Shown in pieces: positions 30,978 through 41,340 of a DNA stretch of 64,000 nucleotides (position 1 is the first letter of the stretch; the number at the start of each line of letters is the position of its first letter). The position numbers and the translations under genes are program-made. Source of the DNA: Pseudomonas fontis (GTDB lineage: Bacteria > Pseudomonadota > Gammaproteobacteria > Pseudomonadales > Pseudomonadaceae); contig NZ_JAMDGY010000022.1 of assembly GCF_028656955.1 (NCBI RefSeq), positions 30,843 through 94,842 of the forward strand, in the 5' to 3' direction. The notes beneath the pieces are model-generated. The model did no database searches, had not been told where the DNA came from, and saw nothing but the letters and a program-made list of their open reading frames with translations.

Positions 30978-32660
30978 ATGAACAACAACAATCGCCACCC
31001 CGCCGACGGCAAGAAGCCCGTCACCATCTTCGGCCCGGACTTCCCTTTCGCCTTCGACGACTGGATTGAACACCCCGCCGGCCTGGGCAGCATCCCCGCC
31101 GCACGCCATGGCGAGGAAGTGGCGATTGTCGGGGCAGGTATCGCCGGCCTTGTCGCCGCCTACGAACTGATGAAGATGGGCCTCAAGCCCGTCGTCTACG
31201 AAGCCTCGAAAATGGGCGGCCGCCTGCGCTCGCAAGCCTTCGCCGGCACCGAGGGCATCGTTGCGGAACTGGGCGGCATGCGTTTCCCGGTGTCTTCCAC
31301 GGCGTTCTACCACTACGTCGACAAACTCGGCCTGCAGACCAAGCCCTTCCCCAACCCGCTGACTCCCGCCTCCGGCAGCACCGTGGTCGACCTTGAAGGG
31401 CAAACCCACTACGCGGAAAAACTTGCCGACCTGCCCAAGCTCTTCCAGGAAGTCGCCGACGCCTGGGCCGATGCCCTGGAAGATGGTGCGCGCTTCGGGG
31501 ATATCCAGCAGGCCATTCGCGAACGCGATGTGCCGCGCCTGAAAGCGCTGTGGAACACCCTGGTGCCGCTGTGGGACGACCGCACCTTCTACGATTTCGT
31601 CGCCACCTCGAAAGCCTTCGCCAAGCTCAGCTTCCTGCACCGCGAAGTGTTCGGCCAGGTCGGCTTCGGCACCGGCGGCTGGGACTCGGACTTCCCCAAC
31701 TCGATGCTGGAAATCTTCCGCGTGGTCATGACCAACTGCGACGATCACCAGCATCTGGTCGTCGGCGGTGTCGAGCAGGTGCCACTGGGCATCTGGCGCC
31801 ATGTGCCGGAGCGTTGCGCGCACTGGCCTGCCGGTACCAGCCTCAGCTCGCTGCACCGTGGCGCGCCACGCGCCGGGGTGAAGAGCATCACCCGCAACAG
31901 CGACGGTATGCTCGCCGTGACCGACACCTGGGGTGATACCCGCCATTACGCGGCGGTCCTCACCACCTGCCAGAGCTGGCTGCTGACCACCCAGATCGAG
32001 TGCGAAGAATCGCTGTTCTCACAGAAGATGTGGATGGCCCTCGACCGCACCCGCTACATGCAGTCCTCGAAAACCTTCGTGATGGTCGACCGCCCATTCT
32101 GGAAGGACAAGGACCCGCAAACCGGTCGCGACACCATGAGCATGACCCTCACCGACCGCCTCACCCGCGGCACCTACCTGTTCGACAACGGCGACGACAA
32201 GCCGGGGGTGATCTGCCTGTCCTACTCGTGGATGAGCGATGCCTTGAAGATGCTCCCGCACCCGGTGGAAAAACGCGTGAAGCTGGCCCTGGATGCGCTG
32301 AAGAAGATCTACCCGAAGGTGGACATCGCCGGGCATATCATCGGCGACCCGATCACCGTGTCCTGGGAAGCCGACCCGCACTTCCTCGGCGCCTTCAAGG
32401 GCGCCCTGCCCGGCCACTATCGCTACAACCAGCGCATGTACGCGCACTTCATGCAGCAGGACATGCCGGCGGAACAACGCGGCATCTTCATTGCCGGCGA
32501 CGATGTATCCTGGACCCCAGCCTGGGTCGAGGGCGCCGTGCAGACCTCGCTCAACGCGGTGTGGGGCATCATGAACCACTTCGGCGGCAGCACCCACCCG
32601 AGCAACCCGGGCCCGGGCGATGTATTCAACGAGATCGGCCCGATCGCCCTGGCCGACTGA
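30978..32660 (+). CDS. davB: L-lysine 2-monooxygenase
   Basis: 560 residues, a flavin monoamine-oxidase-fold enzyme. The FAD dinucleotide motif GAGIAG is at 52-57, followed by VVYEASKMGGRLRS and VAELGGMRFPVSS; the C-terminal GDDVSWTPAWVEGAVQTSLNAVWGI closes the FAD site. DavB converts L-lysine with O2 to 5-aminovaleramide and CO2, first step of the P. putida aminovalerate pathway. The long N-terminus (MNNNNRHPADGKKP) and its partner davA 13 bp downstream match the KT2440 locus as I remember it. Tryptophan 2-monooxygenase is a related alternative, but the davA pairing favours lysine. Confidence 0.94.
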   Translation: MNNNNRHPADGKKPVTIFGPDFPFAFDDWIEHPAGLGSIPAARHGEEVAIVGAGIAGLVAAYELMKMGLKPVVYEASKMGGRLRSQAFAGTEGIVAELGGMRFPVSSTAFYHYVDKLGLQTKPFPNPLTPASGSTVVDLEGQTHYAEKLADLPKLFQEVADAWADALEDGARFGDIQQAIRERDVPRLKALWNTLVPLWDDRTFYDFVATSKAFAKLSFLHREVFGQVGFGTGGWDSDFPNSMLEIFRVVMTNCDDHQHLVVGGVEQVPLGIWRHVPERCAHWPAGTSLSSLHRGAPRAGVKSITRNSDGMLAVTDTWGDTRHYAAVLTTCQSWLLTTQIECEESLFSQKMWMALDRTRYMQSSKTFVMVDRPFWKDKDPQTGRDTMSMTLTDRLTRGTYLFDNGDDKPGVICLSYSWMSDALKMLPHPVEKRVKLALDALKKIYPKVDIAGHIIGDPITVSWEADPHFLGAFKGALPGHYRYNQRMYAHFMQQDMPAEQRGIFIAGDDVSWTPAWVEGAVQTSLNAVWGIMNHFGGSTHPSNPGPGDVFNEIGPIALAD

Positions 32661-32673
32661 CAGGAGAAACCGC

Positions 32674-33474
32674 ATGCGCATTGCTCTGTTCCAGGGCGCA
32701 CCGCTGCCACTGGATGTGCCCGGCAACCTCGAACGCCTGCACCAGCAGGCGCAAGTGGCCACCGCCCGTGGCGCCGAGTTGCTGGTGTGCCCGGAGATGT
32801 TCCTGACCGGCTACAACATCGGCAGCGAAGCCGTAGCACGTCTTGCCGAAGCCGACGACGGCCCCTCGGCGCTGGCCGTGGTGGAAATCGCCCAGAGCAA
32901 CCGCATCGCCATCGTCTATGGCTACCCGGAGCTGAGCGAGGACGGCCAGGTCTACAACAGCGTGCAGTTGATCGATGCGCATGGCAGCAGCCTGGGCAAC
33001 TACCGCAAGACCCACCTGTTCGGCGGCCTCGACCGCGCGATGTTCAGCCCCGGCCCGGATCATTACCCGGTGGTCGAGCTCAACGGCTGGCGGGTGGGCA
33101 TGTTGATCTGCTACGACATCGAGTTCCCGGAGAACGCCCGGCGCCTGGCCCTGGCTGGCGCCGAGCTGATCCTGGTGCCCACGGCAAACATGGTGCCCTA
33201 CGATTTCATCTGCCAGGTCACCGTGCGCGCCCGGGCCAACGAAAACCAGTGCTACCTCGTCTACGCCAACTATTGCGGCGCCGAGGACGAGATCCATTAC
33301 TGCGGTCAAAGCAGCATCATCGGCCCGGATGGCAGCATCCTGGCCATGGCCGGGCGTGACACGGCGCTGCTGGTCGCCGACCTCGACCTGCAACGTGTGC
33401 ATGAAGGCCGCGCCAGCACGCCGTACCTGCACGACCTGCGCCCGGAGCTCTATCAGCCACCGCGCAGCGCCTGA
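32674..33474 (+). CDS. davA: 5-aminovaleramidase (delta-aminovaleramidase), nitrilase superfamily
   Basis: 266 residues. The nitrilase catalytic triad is visible: Glu41 (CPEMFLTGYN), Lys112 (YRKTHLFG) and Cys146 (LICYDIEFPE). It hydrolyses 5-aminovaleramide to 5-aminovalerate and ammonia, which DavT/DavD (not in this window) carry to glutarate. The start at 32674 follows a CAGGAGAAA ribosome binding site 13 bp after davB; the upstream ATG in frame lies inside davB. Confidence 0.94.
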   Translation: MRIALFQGAPLPLDVPGNLERLHQQAQVATARGAELLVCPEMFLTGYNIGSEAVARLAEADDGPSALAVVEIAQSNRIAIVYGYPELSEDGQVYNSVQLIDAHGSSLGNYRKTHLFGGLDRAMFSPGPDHYPVVELNGWRVGMLICYDIEFPENARRLALAGAELILVPTANMVPYDFICQVTVRARANENQCYLVYANYCGAEDEIHYCGQSSIIGPDGSILAMAGRDTALLVADLDLQRVHEGRASTPYLHDLRPELYQPPRSA

Positions 33475-33516
33475 TTTTTCCGCTAGCATGACGGTTCGAG
33501 CCTCGCTGGAGCCGTC

Positions 33517-35874
33517 ATGCCCACCGCTGTTCAGCACCTCACCCTGGCCAACGGCCTGCAGGTCACCCTGCGTCACGCTGCACACCTCAAGCGCAGCGCA
33601 GCGGCGTTGCGCGTGCACGCCGGTAGCCATGACGCACCTCGCGCCTGGCCGGGGCTGGCACACTTTCTTGAACACCTGCTGTTTCTCGGCACCGACGCCT
33701 TCCCCCTCGACGATGGCCTGATGCGCCATGTGCAGCGCCAAGGGGGACAGGTCAACGCCAGTACTCGTGAGCGCACCACCGACTTTTTCTGCGAGGTCCC
33801 AACGCCGGCATTTGCCGGTGCTCTGGAGCGGCTGTGTGACATGCTCGCGCACCCACGCTTCGACCACGAGCGCCAGTTGCGCGAGCGCGAAGTGCTGCAT
33901 GCCGAGTTCATCGCCTGGTCACGCAACCGCCAGGCACAGCGCCTGCACACACTGCTGCAAAGTGCCCAAGATGGTCACCCGCTGAGCGCGTTCCATGCCG
34001 GCAACCGCTTCAGCCTGCCGGTGCACAGTGCAGCTTTTCAGCAGGCGCTGCGCCGCTTCCATCAGCAGTTCTACCAGGGTGGGCAGATGACCCTGAGCCT
34101 GGTCGGGCCGCAGTCGCTGGCAGCCCTGGAAGCCTTGGCCCAACAGTTCGGCGCGATGCTTCCCGGCGGCGAGAAGATCATCCCCGCGCGACCACCGAAA
34201 CTGACCGCACAAGCGCCGGCCCAATCCACGCGACAGCTGGATGTGTTGTTCGCCTGCGAGCATCTGCCAGAAGGCTATGAGGCGGCCATCGCCTTTCTCG
34301 GCACCTGGATGGCCGACACGCGGCCAGGAGGCCTGTTGGCCAAACTGCGCCAACGCGGCTGGCTGGACGACTTCCATTTCACGCCGTTGTATCAGCACGC
34401 CGGGCAAGCGCTGCTGCAAGTGCATTTCGGGCTGAGTGCAACGGCCCTGGCGGACGAGGTCAATCGCTTGCTGCGGGACTGGCTGCGGTTCTTGAGCAAG
34501 GCCGACCTGCAGGGTTTGAACCAGGAATATGCCGCGATTCAACAGTGCCGGGAACAGGCCGCCAGTGCACTGGAACTCGCCCGCCAGGACAGTAGCGGGC
34601 AACCGTTCCAGGCCTTGGACACGAACGCCCTGAACGCCTTTGCCTGCCTGCTCGACAGCAGCCTCGGCGGCGGTCGGCAGCACGCCAACGCCTGGAAGCT
34701 GCCCGACCCGGAACCGCTGCTCGGTGTCGCAAGCCGGCCAGCAACCCACTGCCCTCTGCCAGCAGGCCTGACGCTCAGCACGGCGCTACCCAGCAAACGC
34801 TCACACGGTGTGCTGTATCTGCGCTGGCACAGCTCGTCCTGCCTGCGTGATCGCCTGTGGAAGGTACTTGAGCGCGCGTTGCGCCCCCTGGCAGAGCGTG
34901 CCAGCCGCGCCGCCGTGACGCTGGAATTCAGCGCATGCCAAGGCTTCTGGCAGATGCGCTGTGCCGGCAACCCCGCCGCTGTCGTGGCGGTGGTCGAAGA
35001 GGCGCTGACTCACCTTCAAGCACCTGCGCCGTCCAGTTGGCAGGCGGGGGCCGACACAGCAGAACCACTCATTCCCATCCGGGCCCTGCTGCAACAATTG
35101 CCGCAGGTGATTGCCGGGCGCCATGACGGACCACTGCCGTCGTGCATCCTCACCCCGGACGACCTCCGCGCGCTGTGGCAGCACGCCACCTGGCAGGGCA
35201 TGGCGAGCGGCTTCGCCAGCGCAGACCAGCACAACCTGAACGCCGTGCTCGCGCAGATACCGGGTACGCCCGGCATGCATCCACCCACCCAACTGGACAA
35301 CACATTGCGTTGGGAGCAGGCCGCGCCGGCCGATAGCGAAAGCGCCGTGCTGTTGTTCTATTCGATCCCGGCACACAGTGAGGCAGCCTGGCGCCTGCTG
35401 GCGCAGCTGCTGCAAGGCCCGTTCTATCAACGCCTGCGGGTTGAACTGCAACTGGGCTACGCCGTGTTCAGTGCCGTGCGCCAGGTACAGGGCTGCACCG
35501 GCCTGGTATTGGGCGTGCAATCGCCCGGCGCCAGCCAGGCTGAAATCATCGATCACATCGTGCAGTTCCTGACGGCGTTTGCGGCAGGTTGCACACTCGA
35601 TGAGGCAGCCCGCCTGGCGTTGGCCAGCCAGTTCGACGAAACCCTGATGAGCAATACCGACGTGGCCGAATGGGCCTGGCAGGCACAGCTCGCCGGTCGT
35701 CCCGAGGCGACGCTTGAGGCCATGAAAGCTGCGATGCTCAATGTCACCGAGGCACAACTCGAACGCGCCCTCCAACACCTGTGCAGCAGCGAGTTAGGCG
35801 TTTTGTGCCTCGCCAACAGCCCTGCCCCTGACTCGGGCTGGCCACTGGAACCGCGCAGCGCGAGGGTGGACTAA
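33517..35874 (+). CDS. pqqF: PQQ biosynthesis M16 peptidase PqqF
   Basis: 785 residues of the insulinase (M16) family. The inverted zinc motif HFLEH is at 49-53. M16 proteases have an active N-terminal half and a degenerate C-terminal half, as seen here. PqqF is thought to cut the cross-linked PqqA peptide after PqqE/PqqD have acted. In P. putida pqqF stands upstream of pqqA, as here, 45 bp away. The C-terminal region is variable among species. It follows davA by 42 bp and may be read with it. Confidence 0.93.
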   Translation: MPTAVQHLTLANGLQVTLRHAAHLKRSAAALRVHAGSHDAPRAWPGLAHFLEHLLFLGTDAFPLDDGLMRHVQRQGGQVNASTRERTTDFFCEVPTPAFAGALERLCDMLAHPRFDHERQLREREVLHAEFIAWSRNRQAQRLHTLLQSAQDGHPLSAFHAGNRFSLPVHSAAFQQALRRFHQQFYQGGQMTLSLVGPQSLAALEALAQQFGAMLPGGEKIIPARPPKLTAQAPAQSTRQLDVLFACEHLPEGYEAAIAFLGTWMADTRPGGLLAKLRQRGWLDDFHFTPLYQHAGQALLQVHFGLSATALADEVNRLLRDWLRFLSKADLQGLNQEYAAIQQCREQAASALELARQDSSGQPFQALDTNALNAFACLLDSSLGGGRQHANAWKLPDPEPLLGVASRPATHCPLPAGLTLSTALPSKRSHGVLYLRWHSSSCLRDRLWKVLERALRPLAERASRAAVTLEFSACQGFWQMRCAGNPAAVVAVVEEALTHLQAPAPSSWQAGADTAEPLIPIRALLQQLPQVIAGRHDGPLPSCILTPDDLRALWQHATWQGMASGFASADQHNLNAVLAQIPGTPGMHPPTQLDNTLRWEQAAPADSESAVLLFYSIPAHSEAAWRLLAQLLQGPFYQRLRVELQLGYAVFSAVRQVQGCTGLVLGVQSPGASQAEIIDHIVQFLTAFAAGCTLDEAARLALASQFDETLMSNTDVAEWAWQAQLAGRPEATLEAMKAAMLNVTEAQLERALQHLCSSELGVLCLANSPAPDSGWPLEPRSARVD

Positions 35875-35919
35875 AAGAGTAGTTACCCACCCCTGGACCT
35901 GTCCGGAAGGAGTAATCCC

Positions 35920-36000
35920 ATGCGCGACATTCCTGCATACACTGACTGGCGTATGGGCGTTGAATTGACGCAGGAGCAGCCATGTACATCCAGGTTCTAG
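35920..36000 (+). pseudogene. pqqA: degenerate pqqA: PQQ precursor-like ORF lacking the conserved tyrosine
   Basis: A 26-codon ORF with a strong GGAAGGAG ribosome binding site. It reads [17 protein letters not shown] followed by QEQPCTSRF. Residues 5-17 align with typical PqqA (PAYTDLRIGFEVT), and Glu15 is kept, but the Tyr expected at position 19 (E-x3-Y), which PqqE cross-links to the Glu, is replaced by Glu. The tail instead runs into pqqB, overlapping its first 19 bases, as if the end of pqqA and the usual pqqA-pqqB spacer were deleted. It cannot serve as a PQQ precursor as written. It may persist as a leader ORF coupled to pqqB. Confidence 0.72.
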
Positions 36001-36905
36001 GTTCGGCCGCCGGGGGCGGCTTCCCGCAGTGGAACTGCAACTGCGGCAACTGCAAGGGCTACCGCGACGGCACGCTGCGCGCCAGCGCGCGAACCCAGTC
36101 GTCGATTGCCCTGTCCGACGACGGCATCCACTGGGTGCTGTGCAATGCCTCACCCGATATCCGCGCCCAGCTGCAAGGCTTCGCCCCGATGCAGCCGGGC
36201 CGTGCCCTGCGCGACAGCGGGATCAACGCGATCATCCTGCTCGACAGCCAGATCGACCACACCACCGGCCTGCTCAGCCTGCGCGAAGGCTGCCCGCATC
36301 AGGTGTGGTGCACCGACATGGTCCACCAGGACCTGAGCAGCGGCTTTCCGCTGTTCAACATGCTCAGCCACTGGAATGGCGGGCTGGAGTGGAAGCGCAT
36401 CGCGCTGGAAGGCAGCTTCGTCATCGACGCCTGCCCCAGCCTGCGTTTCACCCCCTTGCCCCTGCGCAGCGCCGCGCCGCCCTATTCGCCGCACCGCTTC
36501 GACCCGCACCCCGGCGACAACCTGGGGCTGATCGTCGAAGACCTGCGCAGCGGCGCCAGGTTGTTCTATGCCCCCGGGCTGGGGCAGGTCGATGCCCCGC
36601 TGCTGCAACAGATGCACAGCGCCGATTGCCTGCTGCTCGACGGTACGCTGTGGGACGACGACGAAATGCAGCGTCGGGGTGTCGGCAGCCGCACCGGCCG
36701 CGAGATGGGCCATCTGGCGCAGAACGGCCCGGGAGGCATGCTGCAAGTGCTCGAAGCCTTCCCCAGGCAACGCAAGGTACTTATCCACATCAACAACACC
36801 AACCCGATTCTCGATGAGGACTCGGCCGAACGTGCCGAACTGGAACGCCGGGGCATTGAAGTGGCCTTCGACGGCATGAGCATCGAATTGCAGGAGCCGA
36901 CATGA
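35982..36905 (+). CDS. pqqB: PQQ biosynthesis protein PqqB
   Basis: 307 residues, metallo-beta-lactamase-fold protein. It begins [19 protein letters not shown], the standard PqqB start, with a metal-site-like [10 protein letters not shown] and [16 protein letters not shown] further on. PqqB is a hydroxylase in PQQ maturation, acting on the Glu-Tyr derived intermediate. Cysteines in the N-terminal CNCGNC motif are present. Its ribosome binding site CAGGAG lies inside the degenerate pqqA. It overlaps pqqC by 4 bp. Confidence 0.95.
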   Translation: MYIQVLGSAAGGGFPQWNCNCGNCKGYRDGTLRASARTQSSIALSDDGIHWVLCNASPDIRAQLQGFAPMQPGRALRDSGINAIILLDSQIDHTTGLLSLREGCPHQVWCTDMVHQDLSSGFPLFNMLSHWNGGLEWKRIALEGSFVIDACPSLRFTPLPLRSAAPPYSPHRFDPHPGDNLGLIVEDLRSGARLFYAPGLGQVDAPLLQQMHSADCLLLDGTLWDDDEMQRRGVGSRTGREMGHLAQNGPGGMLQVLEAFPRQRKVLIHINNTNPILDEDSAERAELERRGIEVAFDGMSIELQEPT

Positions 36906-37657
36906 ACGACGCTACCCCGTTGTCACCGGCCGCCTTCGAGCAGGCCCTGCGCGCCAAGGGCGCCTACTACCACATCCATCACCCCTACCATGTGGCGATG
37001 TATGAGGGCCGCGCGACCCGCGAGCAGATCCAGGGTTGGGTAGCCAACCGTTTCTACTACCAGGTGAACATCCCCATGAAGGATGCCGCGATCCTGGCCA
37101 ACTGCCCGGACCGCGAAGTACGCCGCGAATGGATTCAGCGCCTGCTCGACCACGACGGCGCGCCCGGTGAAGACGGCGGAATCGAAGCCTGGCTGCGCCT
37201 GGGGCAAGCGGTGGGGCTGGACCCGGACCAACTGCGCTCCCAGGAACTGGTGCTCCCCGGCGTGCGCTTCGCCGTGGATGCCTATGTCAATTTCGCCCGG
37301 CGCGCCAGCTGGCAGGAAGCGGCCAGCAGCTCGCTGACCGAACTGTTCGCCCCGCAGATCCACCAGTCCCGCCTGGACAGCTGGCCGCAGCATTACCCGT
37401 GGATCGACCCGACCGGCTACGCGTACTTTCGCACCCGCCTGGGCCAGGCCCGGCGCGATGTGGAGCACGGCCTGAGCATCACCCTGCAGCACTACACCAG
37501 CGTGGAAGGCCAGCAGCGCATGCTGGAGATCCTGCAGTTCAAGCTGGACATCCTGTGGAGCATGCTCGACGCCATGAGCATGGCCTATGAACTCAATCGC
37601 CCGCCCTACCACAGCGTCACGCGCGAGCGGGTATGGCACAAGGGGATCGCCCTATGA
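36902..37657 (+). CDS. pqqC: pyrroloquinoline-quinone synthase PqqC
   Basis: 251 residues, full-length. PqqC catalyses the final ring closure and eight-electron oxidation of AHQQ to PQQ. Active-site segments [25 protein letters not shown] and [17 protein letters not shown] are intact. Overlaps both neighbours by 4 bp (ATGA), so the pqqBCD cistrons are translationally coupled. Confidence 0.96.
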   Translation: MNDATPLSPAAFEQALRAKGAYYHIHHPYHVAMYEGRATREQIQGWVANRFYYQVNIPMKDAAILANCPDREVRREWIQRLLDHDGAPGEDGGIEAWLRLGQAVGLDPDQLRSQELVLPGVRFAVDAYVNFARRASWQEAASSSLTELFAPQIHQSRLDSWPQHYPWIDPTGYAYFRTRLGQARRDVEHGLSITLQHYTSVEGQQRMLEILQFKLDILWSMLDAMSMAYELNRPPYHSVTRERVWHKGIAL

Positions 37658-37929
37658 GCTTCGACCGCCACCTGACGCCACGCTGGCGTCCCGGCTATCG
37701 CTTCCAGTACGAGCCGGCGCAAAAGGCCCATGTGCTGCTCTACCCCGAGGGCATGATCAAGCTCAACGAGAGCGCAGCCTTGATCGGCGGGCTGATCGAC
37801 GGCGAGCGCGATGTCGCCGCCATCATTGCCGCGCTGGACGAACAATTCCCCGGAGTACCCGAGTTGCCCGAGGACATCGAGCAGTTCATGGAGGTCGCCC
37901 GTGCTGAACACTGGATCGAACTCGCCTGA
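37654..37929 (+). CDS. pqqD: PqqA-binding chaperone PqqD
   Basis: 91 residues, a RiPP precursor recognition element that delivers PqqA to PqqE. It begins [23 protein letters not shown] and includes [26 protein letters not shown], typical for the family. Start ATG at 37654 overlaps the pqqC stop. Its 3' end overlaps pqqE by 29 bp, which contains the pqqE ribosome binding site. Confidence 0.95.
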   Translation: MSFDRHLTPRWRPGYRFQYEPAQKAHVLLYPEGMIKLNESAALIGGLIDGERDVAAIIAALDEQFPGVPELPEDIEQFMEVARAEHWIELA

Positions 37930-39061
37930 CGTCCCGGCCACGCCGGAGGTCGGATTGCCGCTGTGGCTGCTCGCCGAGCTGACCTACCGCTGCCCGCTGC
38001 AATGCCCGTACTGCTCCAACCCGCTGGACTTTGCCGCGCAGGGCCAGGAGTTGAGTACCGCGCAGTGGTTCAAGGTAATGGCCGAAGCTCGCGAAATGGG
38101 CGCGGCGCAGCTGGGTTTCTCCGGTGGCGAGCCGCTGGTGCGCCAGGACCTTGCCGAGCTGATCGGCGAGGGCCGTCGCCTGGGCTACTACACCAACCTG
38201 ATCACCTCCGGCATCGGCCTGACCGAACAGAAGATCGCCGACTTTAAGCAAGCCGGCCTGGACCATATCCAGATTAGCTTCCAGGCCAGCGACGAGCAGG
38301 TGAACAACCTGCTGGCCGGCTCGAAGAAGGCCTTCGCGCAGAAGCTTGCGATGGCCCGTGCGGTGAAAGCCCACGGCTATCCGATGGTGCTGAACTTCGT
38401 GACCCACCGGCACAACATCGACAAGATCGATCGCATCATCGAGCTGTGCATCGCCCTGGAAGCGGACTTCGTCGAACTCGCCACCTGCCAGTTCTACGGC
38501 TGGGCGCATTTGAACCGGGCCGGCCTACTGCCGACCCGCGCGCAGCTGGAACGCGCCGAGCGGATCACCAACGAATACCGCGACAAGCTCCAGGCGGCTG
38601 GCAACCCGTGCAAGCTGATCTTCGTCACCCCGGACTATTACGAGGAGCGCCCGAAAGCCTGCATGAACGGTTGGGGCAGCGTATTCCTGACCATCACCCC
38701 GGACGGCACCGCCCTGCCATGCCACGGCGCACGGCAACTGCCGGTGCAGTTTCCCAATGTGCGCGAGCACAGCCTGCAGCACATCTGGTACAACTCGTTC
38801 GGCTTCAACCGATTTCGTGGCTATGCTTGGATGCCGGAGCCTTGCCGCTCCTGCGACGAAAAAGAAAAGGACTTCGGTGGCTGCCGCTGCCAGGCCTACA
38901 TGCTTACCGGCGACGCCAGCAATGCGGACCCGGTCTGCGCCAAGTCGGCGGATCACCGGGTCATCCTTGCAGCACGCGAGGAGGCCGAAACCGCCAGCCA
39001 GCCCCTCACCGAGATGACTTTCCGCAATGATCGAAACTCCCGCCTCATCGCCCGTAGCTGA
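37901..39061 (+). CDS. pqqE: PqqA peptide cyclase PqqE (radical SAM)
   Basis: 386 residues. The radical-SAM cluster motif is CPLQCPYC, Cys31, Cys35 and Cys38, with auxiliary-cluster cysteines in the C-terminal SPASM-type region ([16 protein letters not shown]). It forms the carbon-carbon link between the Glu and Tyr of PqqA bound to PqqD. I chose GTG at 37901 because GGAGGT lies 5 bases upstream and the family N-terminus begins about 20 residues before [12 protein letters not shown]. It overlaps the following peptidase gene by 35 bp. Confidence 0.94.
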   Translation: MLNTGSNSPDVPATPEVGLPLWLLAELTYRCPLQCPYCSNPLDFAAQGQELSTAQWFKVMAEAREMGAAQLGFSGGEPLVRQDLAELIGEGRRLGYYTNLITSGIGLTEQKIADFKQAGLDHIQISFQASDEQVNNLLAGSKKAFAQKLAMARAVKAHGYPMVLNFVTHRHNIDKIDRIIELCIALEADFVELATCQFYGWAHLNRAGLLPTRAQLERAERITNEYRDKLQAAGNPCKLIFVTPDYYEERPKACMNGWGSVFLTITPDGTALPCHGARQLPVQFPNVREHSLQHIWYNSFGFNRFRGYAWMPEPCRSCDEKEKDFGGCRCQAYMLTGDASNADPVCAKSADHRVILAAREEAETASQPLTEMTFRNDRNSRLIARS

Positions 39062-40856
39062 GCGTTTCAGCGCAGAACAGGCGGTTGCCGCCGGCACCGA
39101 CTACGCCGAACTGAAAGTCGGCCCCCTGGGCTTGTTCTGGAACGAGTTCAGGCCCCAGGACGGTGCCTGCCGGATCTGGCACTGGCGCGATGGCCAGGCC
39201 CATTGCCTGACGCCGGATGGTTTCAGCGTGCGCAGCCGGGTCTATGAATACGGCGGTGGCGGCTTCTGCCTGAGCGACGACGGCCTGGTGTTCGTCAACG
39301 AAGCCGATCAGCAGCTGTACCACCAGGACCTGCTCGGCGGCCAGCCGCAGCCGCTGACCCACGGCGAGCGCCACCATGGCGATCTGCGTTGGGCCGATGG
39401 CCAGGTATTGGCCGTTGAAGAGACCCACGCGCCAGGGCAGGTCGAACACCGCCTGGTGGCACTGCGAAACGGCGAGCGTCGGGTGCTGGCCGAAGGTGCG
39501 GACTTCTACGCCGCGCCCACCCTGAGCGGCGATGGCCAGCGCCTGGCGTGGATCGAATGGAGCCGCCCCGAGCAGCCGTGGACCATCACCCGCCTGATGT
39601 GCAGTGCGCGCGGCGTCGATGGCCAGTGGCAAACCGCAGATTGCGTGGCCGGCGAGGCCGAATCCTTGCAGCAACCGTGCTTCGATGCGCAAGGCCGGTT
39701 GTACTGCCTGTCTGATCGCAACGGCTTCTGGCAGCCGTGGGGCGAAACGCCCGAGGGCTGGGCGGCCTTGCCGGCACTGGCGGCCGACCATGCCAGTGCA
39801 CCGTGGCAACTGGGCGCCAGCAGCTGGCTTGCGCTGGGTGAGAACAGCTACCTGGCCAGTTGGTTCGAAGGTGGCTTCAGCCGCCTGGGAGTGCAGCGCG
39901 CGGACGGCTCGCTCGACGAGTTCAGTGGCGCCTACACGCGCTTTCGCAGCCTGGATCAGGATGGCCAGTTCATCTACGCCATCGCCGCCTCGGCCAGCAG
40001 CCCGGCGGCGGTGATTGCCATTGATCGCAGCAGCCATGCCGTTCAGGTGCTGGCCGGCGGGGTACTGCCGTTGCCCAGCGAACAGATCAGCCAGCCGCGC
40101 AGTATCAGCTATCGCAGCGGCGATGGCGTTGCCCACGGGTTCTTCTACCCGGCGATGGACGGCTCATCTACACCGCCTTTGGTAGTGTTCGTCCACGGTG
40201 GCCCGACTTCGGCCTGCCATCCGGTGCTCGACACGCGTATCCAGTACTGGACCCAGCGCGGCTTTGCCGTGGCCGACCTGAACTATCGCGGCAGCACCAG
40301 CTATGGCCGGGCCTATCGTCAGGCCTTGCATTTGCGCTGGGGTGAAGTGGATGTGGAGGATGCCTGCGCAGCGGTGAGTTACCTGGCGGGTGAAGGGTTG
40401 ATCAACCCGCAGCAGGCGTTCATTCGCGGTGGCAGTGCCGGTGGCTATACCACCCTGTGCGCCTTGGCGTTCCGTGATGTGTTCCGGGGCGGGGCGAGCC
40501 TGTACGGGGTCAGCGACCCGCTTGCATTGACCCGCGATACGCACAAATTCGAAGGCGATTACCTGGACTGGCTGATCGGCGACCCGCAGGTCGATATCGA
40601 GCGCTATCGCGCGCGCACGCCGTTGCTGTATGCCGGGCAGATCAAGGTGCCGGTGATTTTCTTCCAGGGTGAGCTGGACGCCGTGGTAGTACCGGCGCAG
40701 ACCCGCACGATGCTGGAGGCGTTGCTGGCCAACGGGATTGCCGCGCAGGGGCACTTTTACGCCAACGAACGCCATGGTTTTCGCACGGCGGCGAACCTGG
40801 CGCATGCGCTGGAGGAGGAGTGGAAGTTCTACTGTGAAATATTGGGCAAGTGCTGA
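39027..40856 (+). CDS. S9 family prolyl oligopeptidase-like peptidase of the pqq operon
   Basis: 609 residues: an N-terminal beta-propeller-like region and a C-terminal alpha/beta-hydrolase. Catalytic serine Ser470 is in GGSAGGYTT; the Asp and His are likely in GELDAVVVP and NERHGF. The gene overlaps pqqE by 35 bp and is clearly part of the operon. Homologs in this position are called pqqH in P. aeruginosa and pqqM in P. fluorescens, as I recall; a role in PqqA processing has been suggested but is not proven. No signal peptide, so cytoplasmic. Confidence 0.92.
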   Translation: MIETPASSPVAERFSAEQAVAAGTDYAELKVGPLGLFWNEFRPQDGACRIWHWRDGQAHCLTPDGFSVRSRVYEYGGGGFCLSDDGLVFVNEADQQLYHQDLLGGQPQPLTHGERHHGDLRWADGQVLAVEETHAPGQVEHRLVALRNGERRVLAEGADFYAAPTLSGDGQRLAWIEWSRPEQPWTITRLMCSARGVDGQWQTADCVAGEAESLQQPCFDAQGRLYCLSDRNGFWQPWGETPEGWAALPALAADHASAPWQLGASSWLALGENSYLASWFEGGFSRLGVQRADGSLDEFSGAYTRFRSLDQDGQFIYAIAASASSPAAVIAIDRSSHAVQVLAGGVLPLPSEQISQPRSISYRSGDGVAHGFFYPAMDGSSTPPLVVFVHGGPTSACHPVLDTRIQYWTQRGFAVADLNYRGSTSYGRAYRQALHLRWGEVDVEDACAAVSYLAGEGLINPQQAFIRGGSAGGYTTLCALAFRDVFRGGASLYGVSDPLALTRDTHKFEGDYLDWLIGDPQVDIERYRARTPLLYAGQIKVPVIFFQGELDAVVVPAQTRTMLEALLANGIAAQGHFYANERHGFRTAANLAHALEEEWKFYCEILGKC

Positions 40857-40865
40857 CCGCCTACC

Positions 40866-41056
40866 CCTGTGGGAGCAACTGTCTTGCACCTGTGTCTTGT
40901 AGCCGCTGCCGACAGGCTGCGCTGGAGCCCGTGAGGGCTCCCAAAAGCGGCACCTGCTATGCAGGCGAGCGCAGCCTCACGGCAGCGGCTACGTTTACCG
41001 GCTCCCCGCTGACACTGTGGGAGCTGGCCTTGCCAGCGATGAGGCCCGCACTGCCA
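40866..41056. repeat. REP-type repeats downstream of the pqq operon
   Basis: A 94-bp long palindrome-bounded element (40899-40992) starts GTAGCCGCTGCCG and ends CGGCAGCGGCTAC. It is the inverse orientation of the elements at 58183 and 58424. Partial REP cores CTGTGGGAGC at about 40866 and CTGTGGGAGCTGGCCTTGCC at about 41026 flank it. It lies between convergent genes. Confidence 0.85.
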
Positions 41057-41109
41057 GTCAGAATCAACAGAAACCGGTGGCGGCCAGCTACTCATCTCAT
41101 ACCTCAGGT

Positions 41110-41268
41110 TCAGCGCTTGGCGATGATGTACACCGCGTGCACGATCCCCGGAATGTACCCCAGCAGGGTCAGCAAGATGTTCAGCCAGAAGGCGCCGCCA
41201 AAACCCACCTGCAGGAACACGCCCAGCGGCGGCAGAAGAATCGCGATGATGATGCGGATCAGGTCCAT
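41110..41268 (-). CDS. YqaE/Pmp3 family membrane protein
   Basis: 52 residues: MDLIRIIIAILLPPLGVFLQ, then VGFGGAFWLNILLTLLGYIP and GIVHAVYIIAKR. Two hydrophobic helices and the PPLGVF and GYIPGIVHAVYII signatures identify the Pmp3/YqaE family (UPF0057), small stress-linked inner-membrane proteins affecting membrane potential and salt tolerance in yeast and bacteria. GGAGCTGCTC precedes the ATG. Its molecular function in Pseudomonas is unknown. Confidence 0.93.
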   Translation of the reverse strand: MDLIRIIIAILLPPLGVFLQVGFGGAFWLNILLTLLGYIPGIVHAVYIIAKR

Positions 41269-41340
41269 GAGCAGCTCCTTGGTAGTCTCCTGACAACAGA
41301 CTCACCGCCCAGGCCATTCGTTCCCGCGCAAATCACAGGC

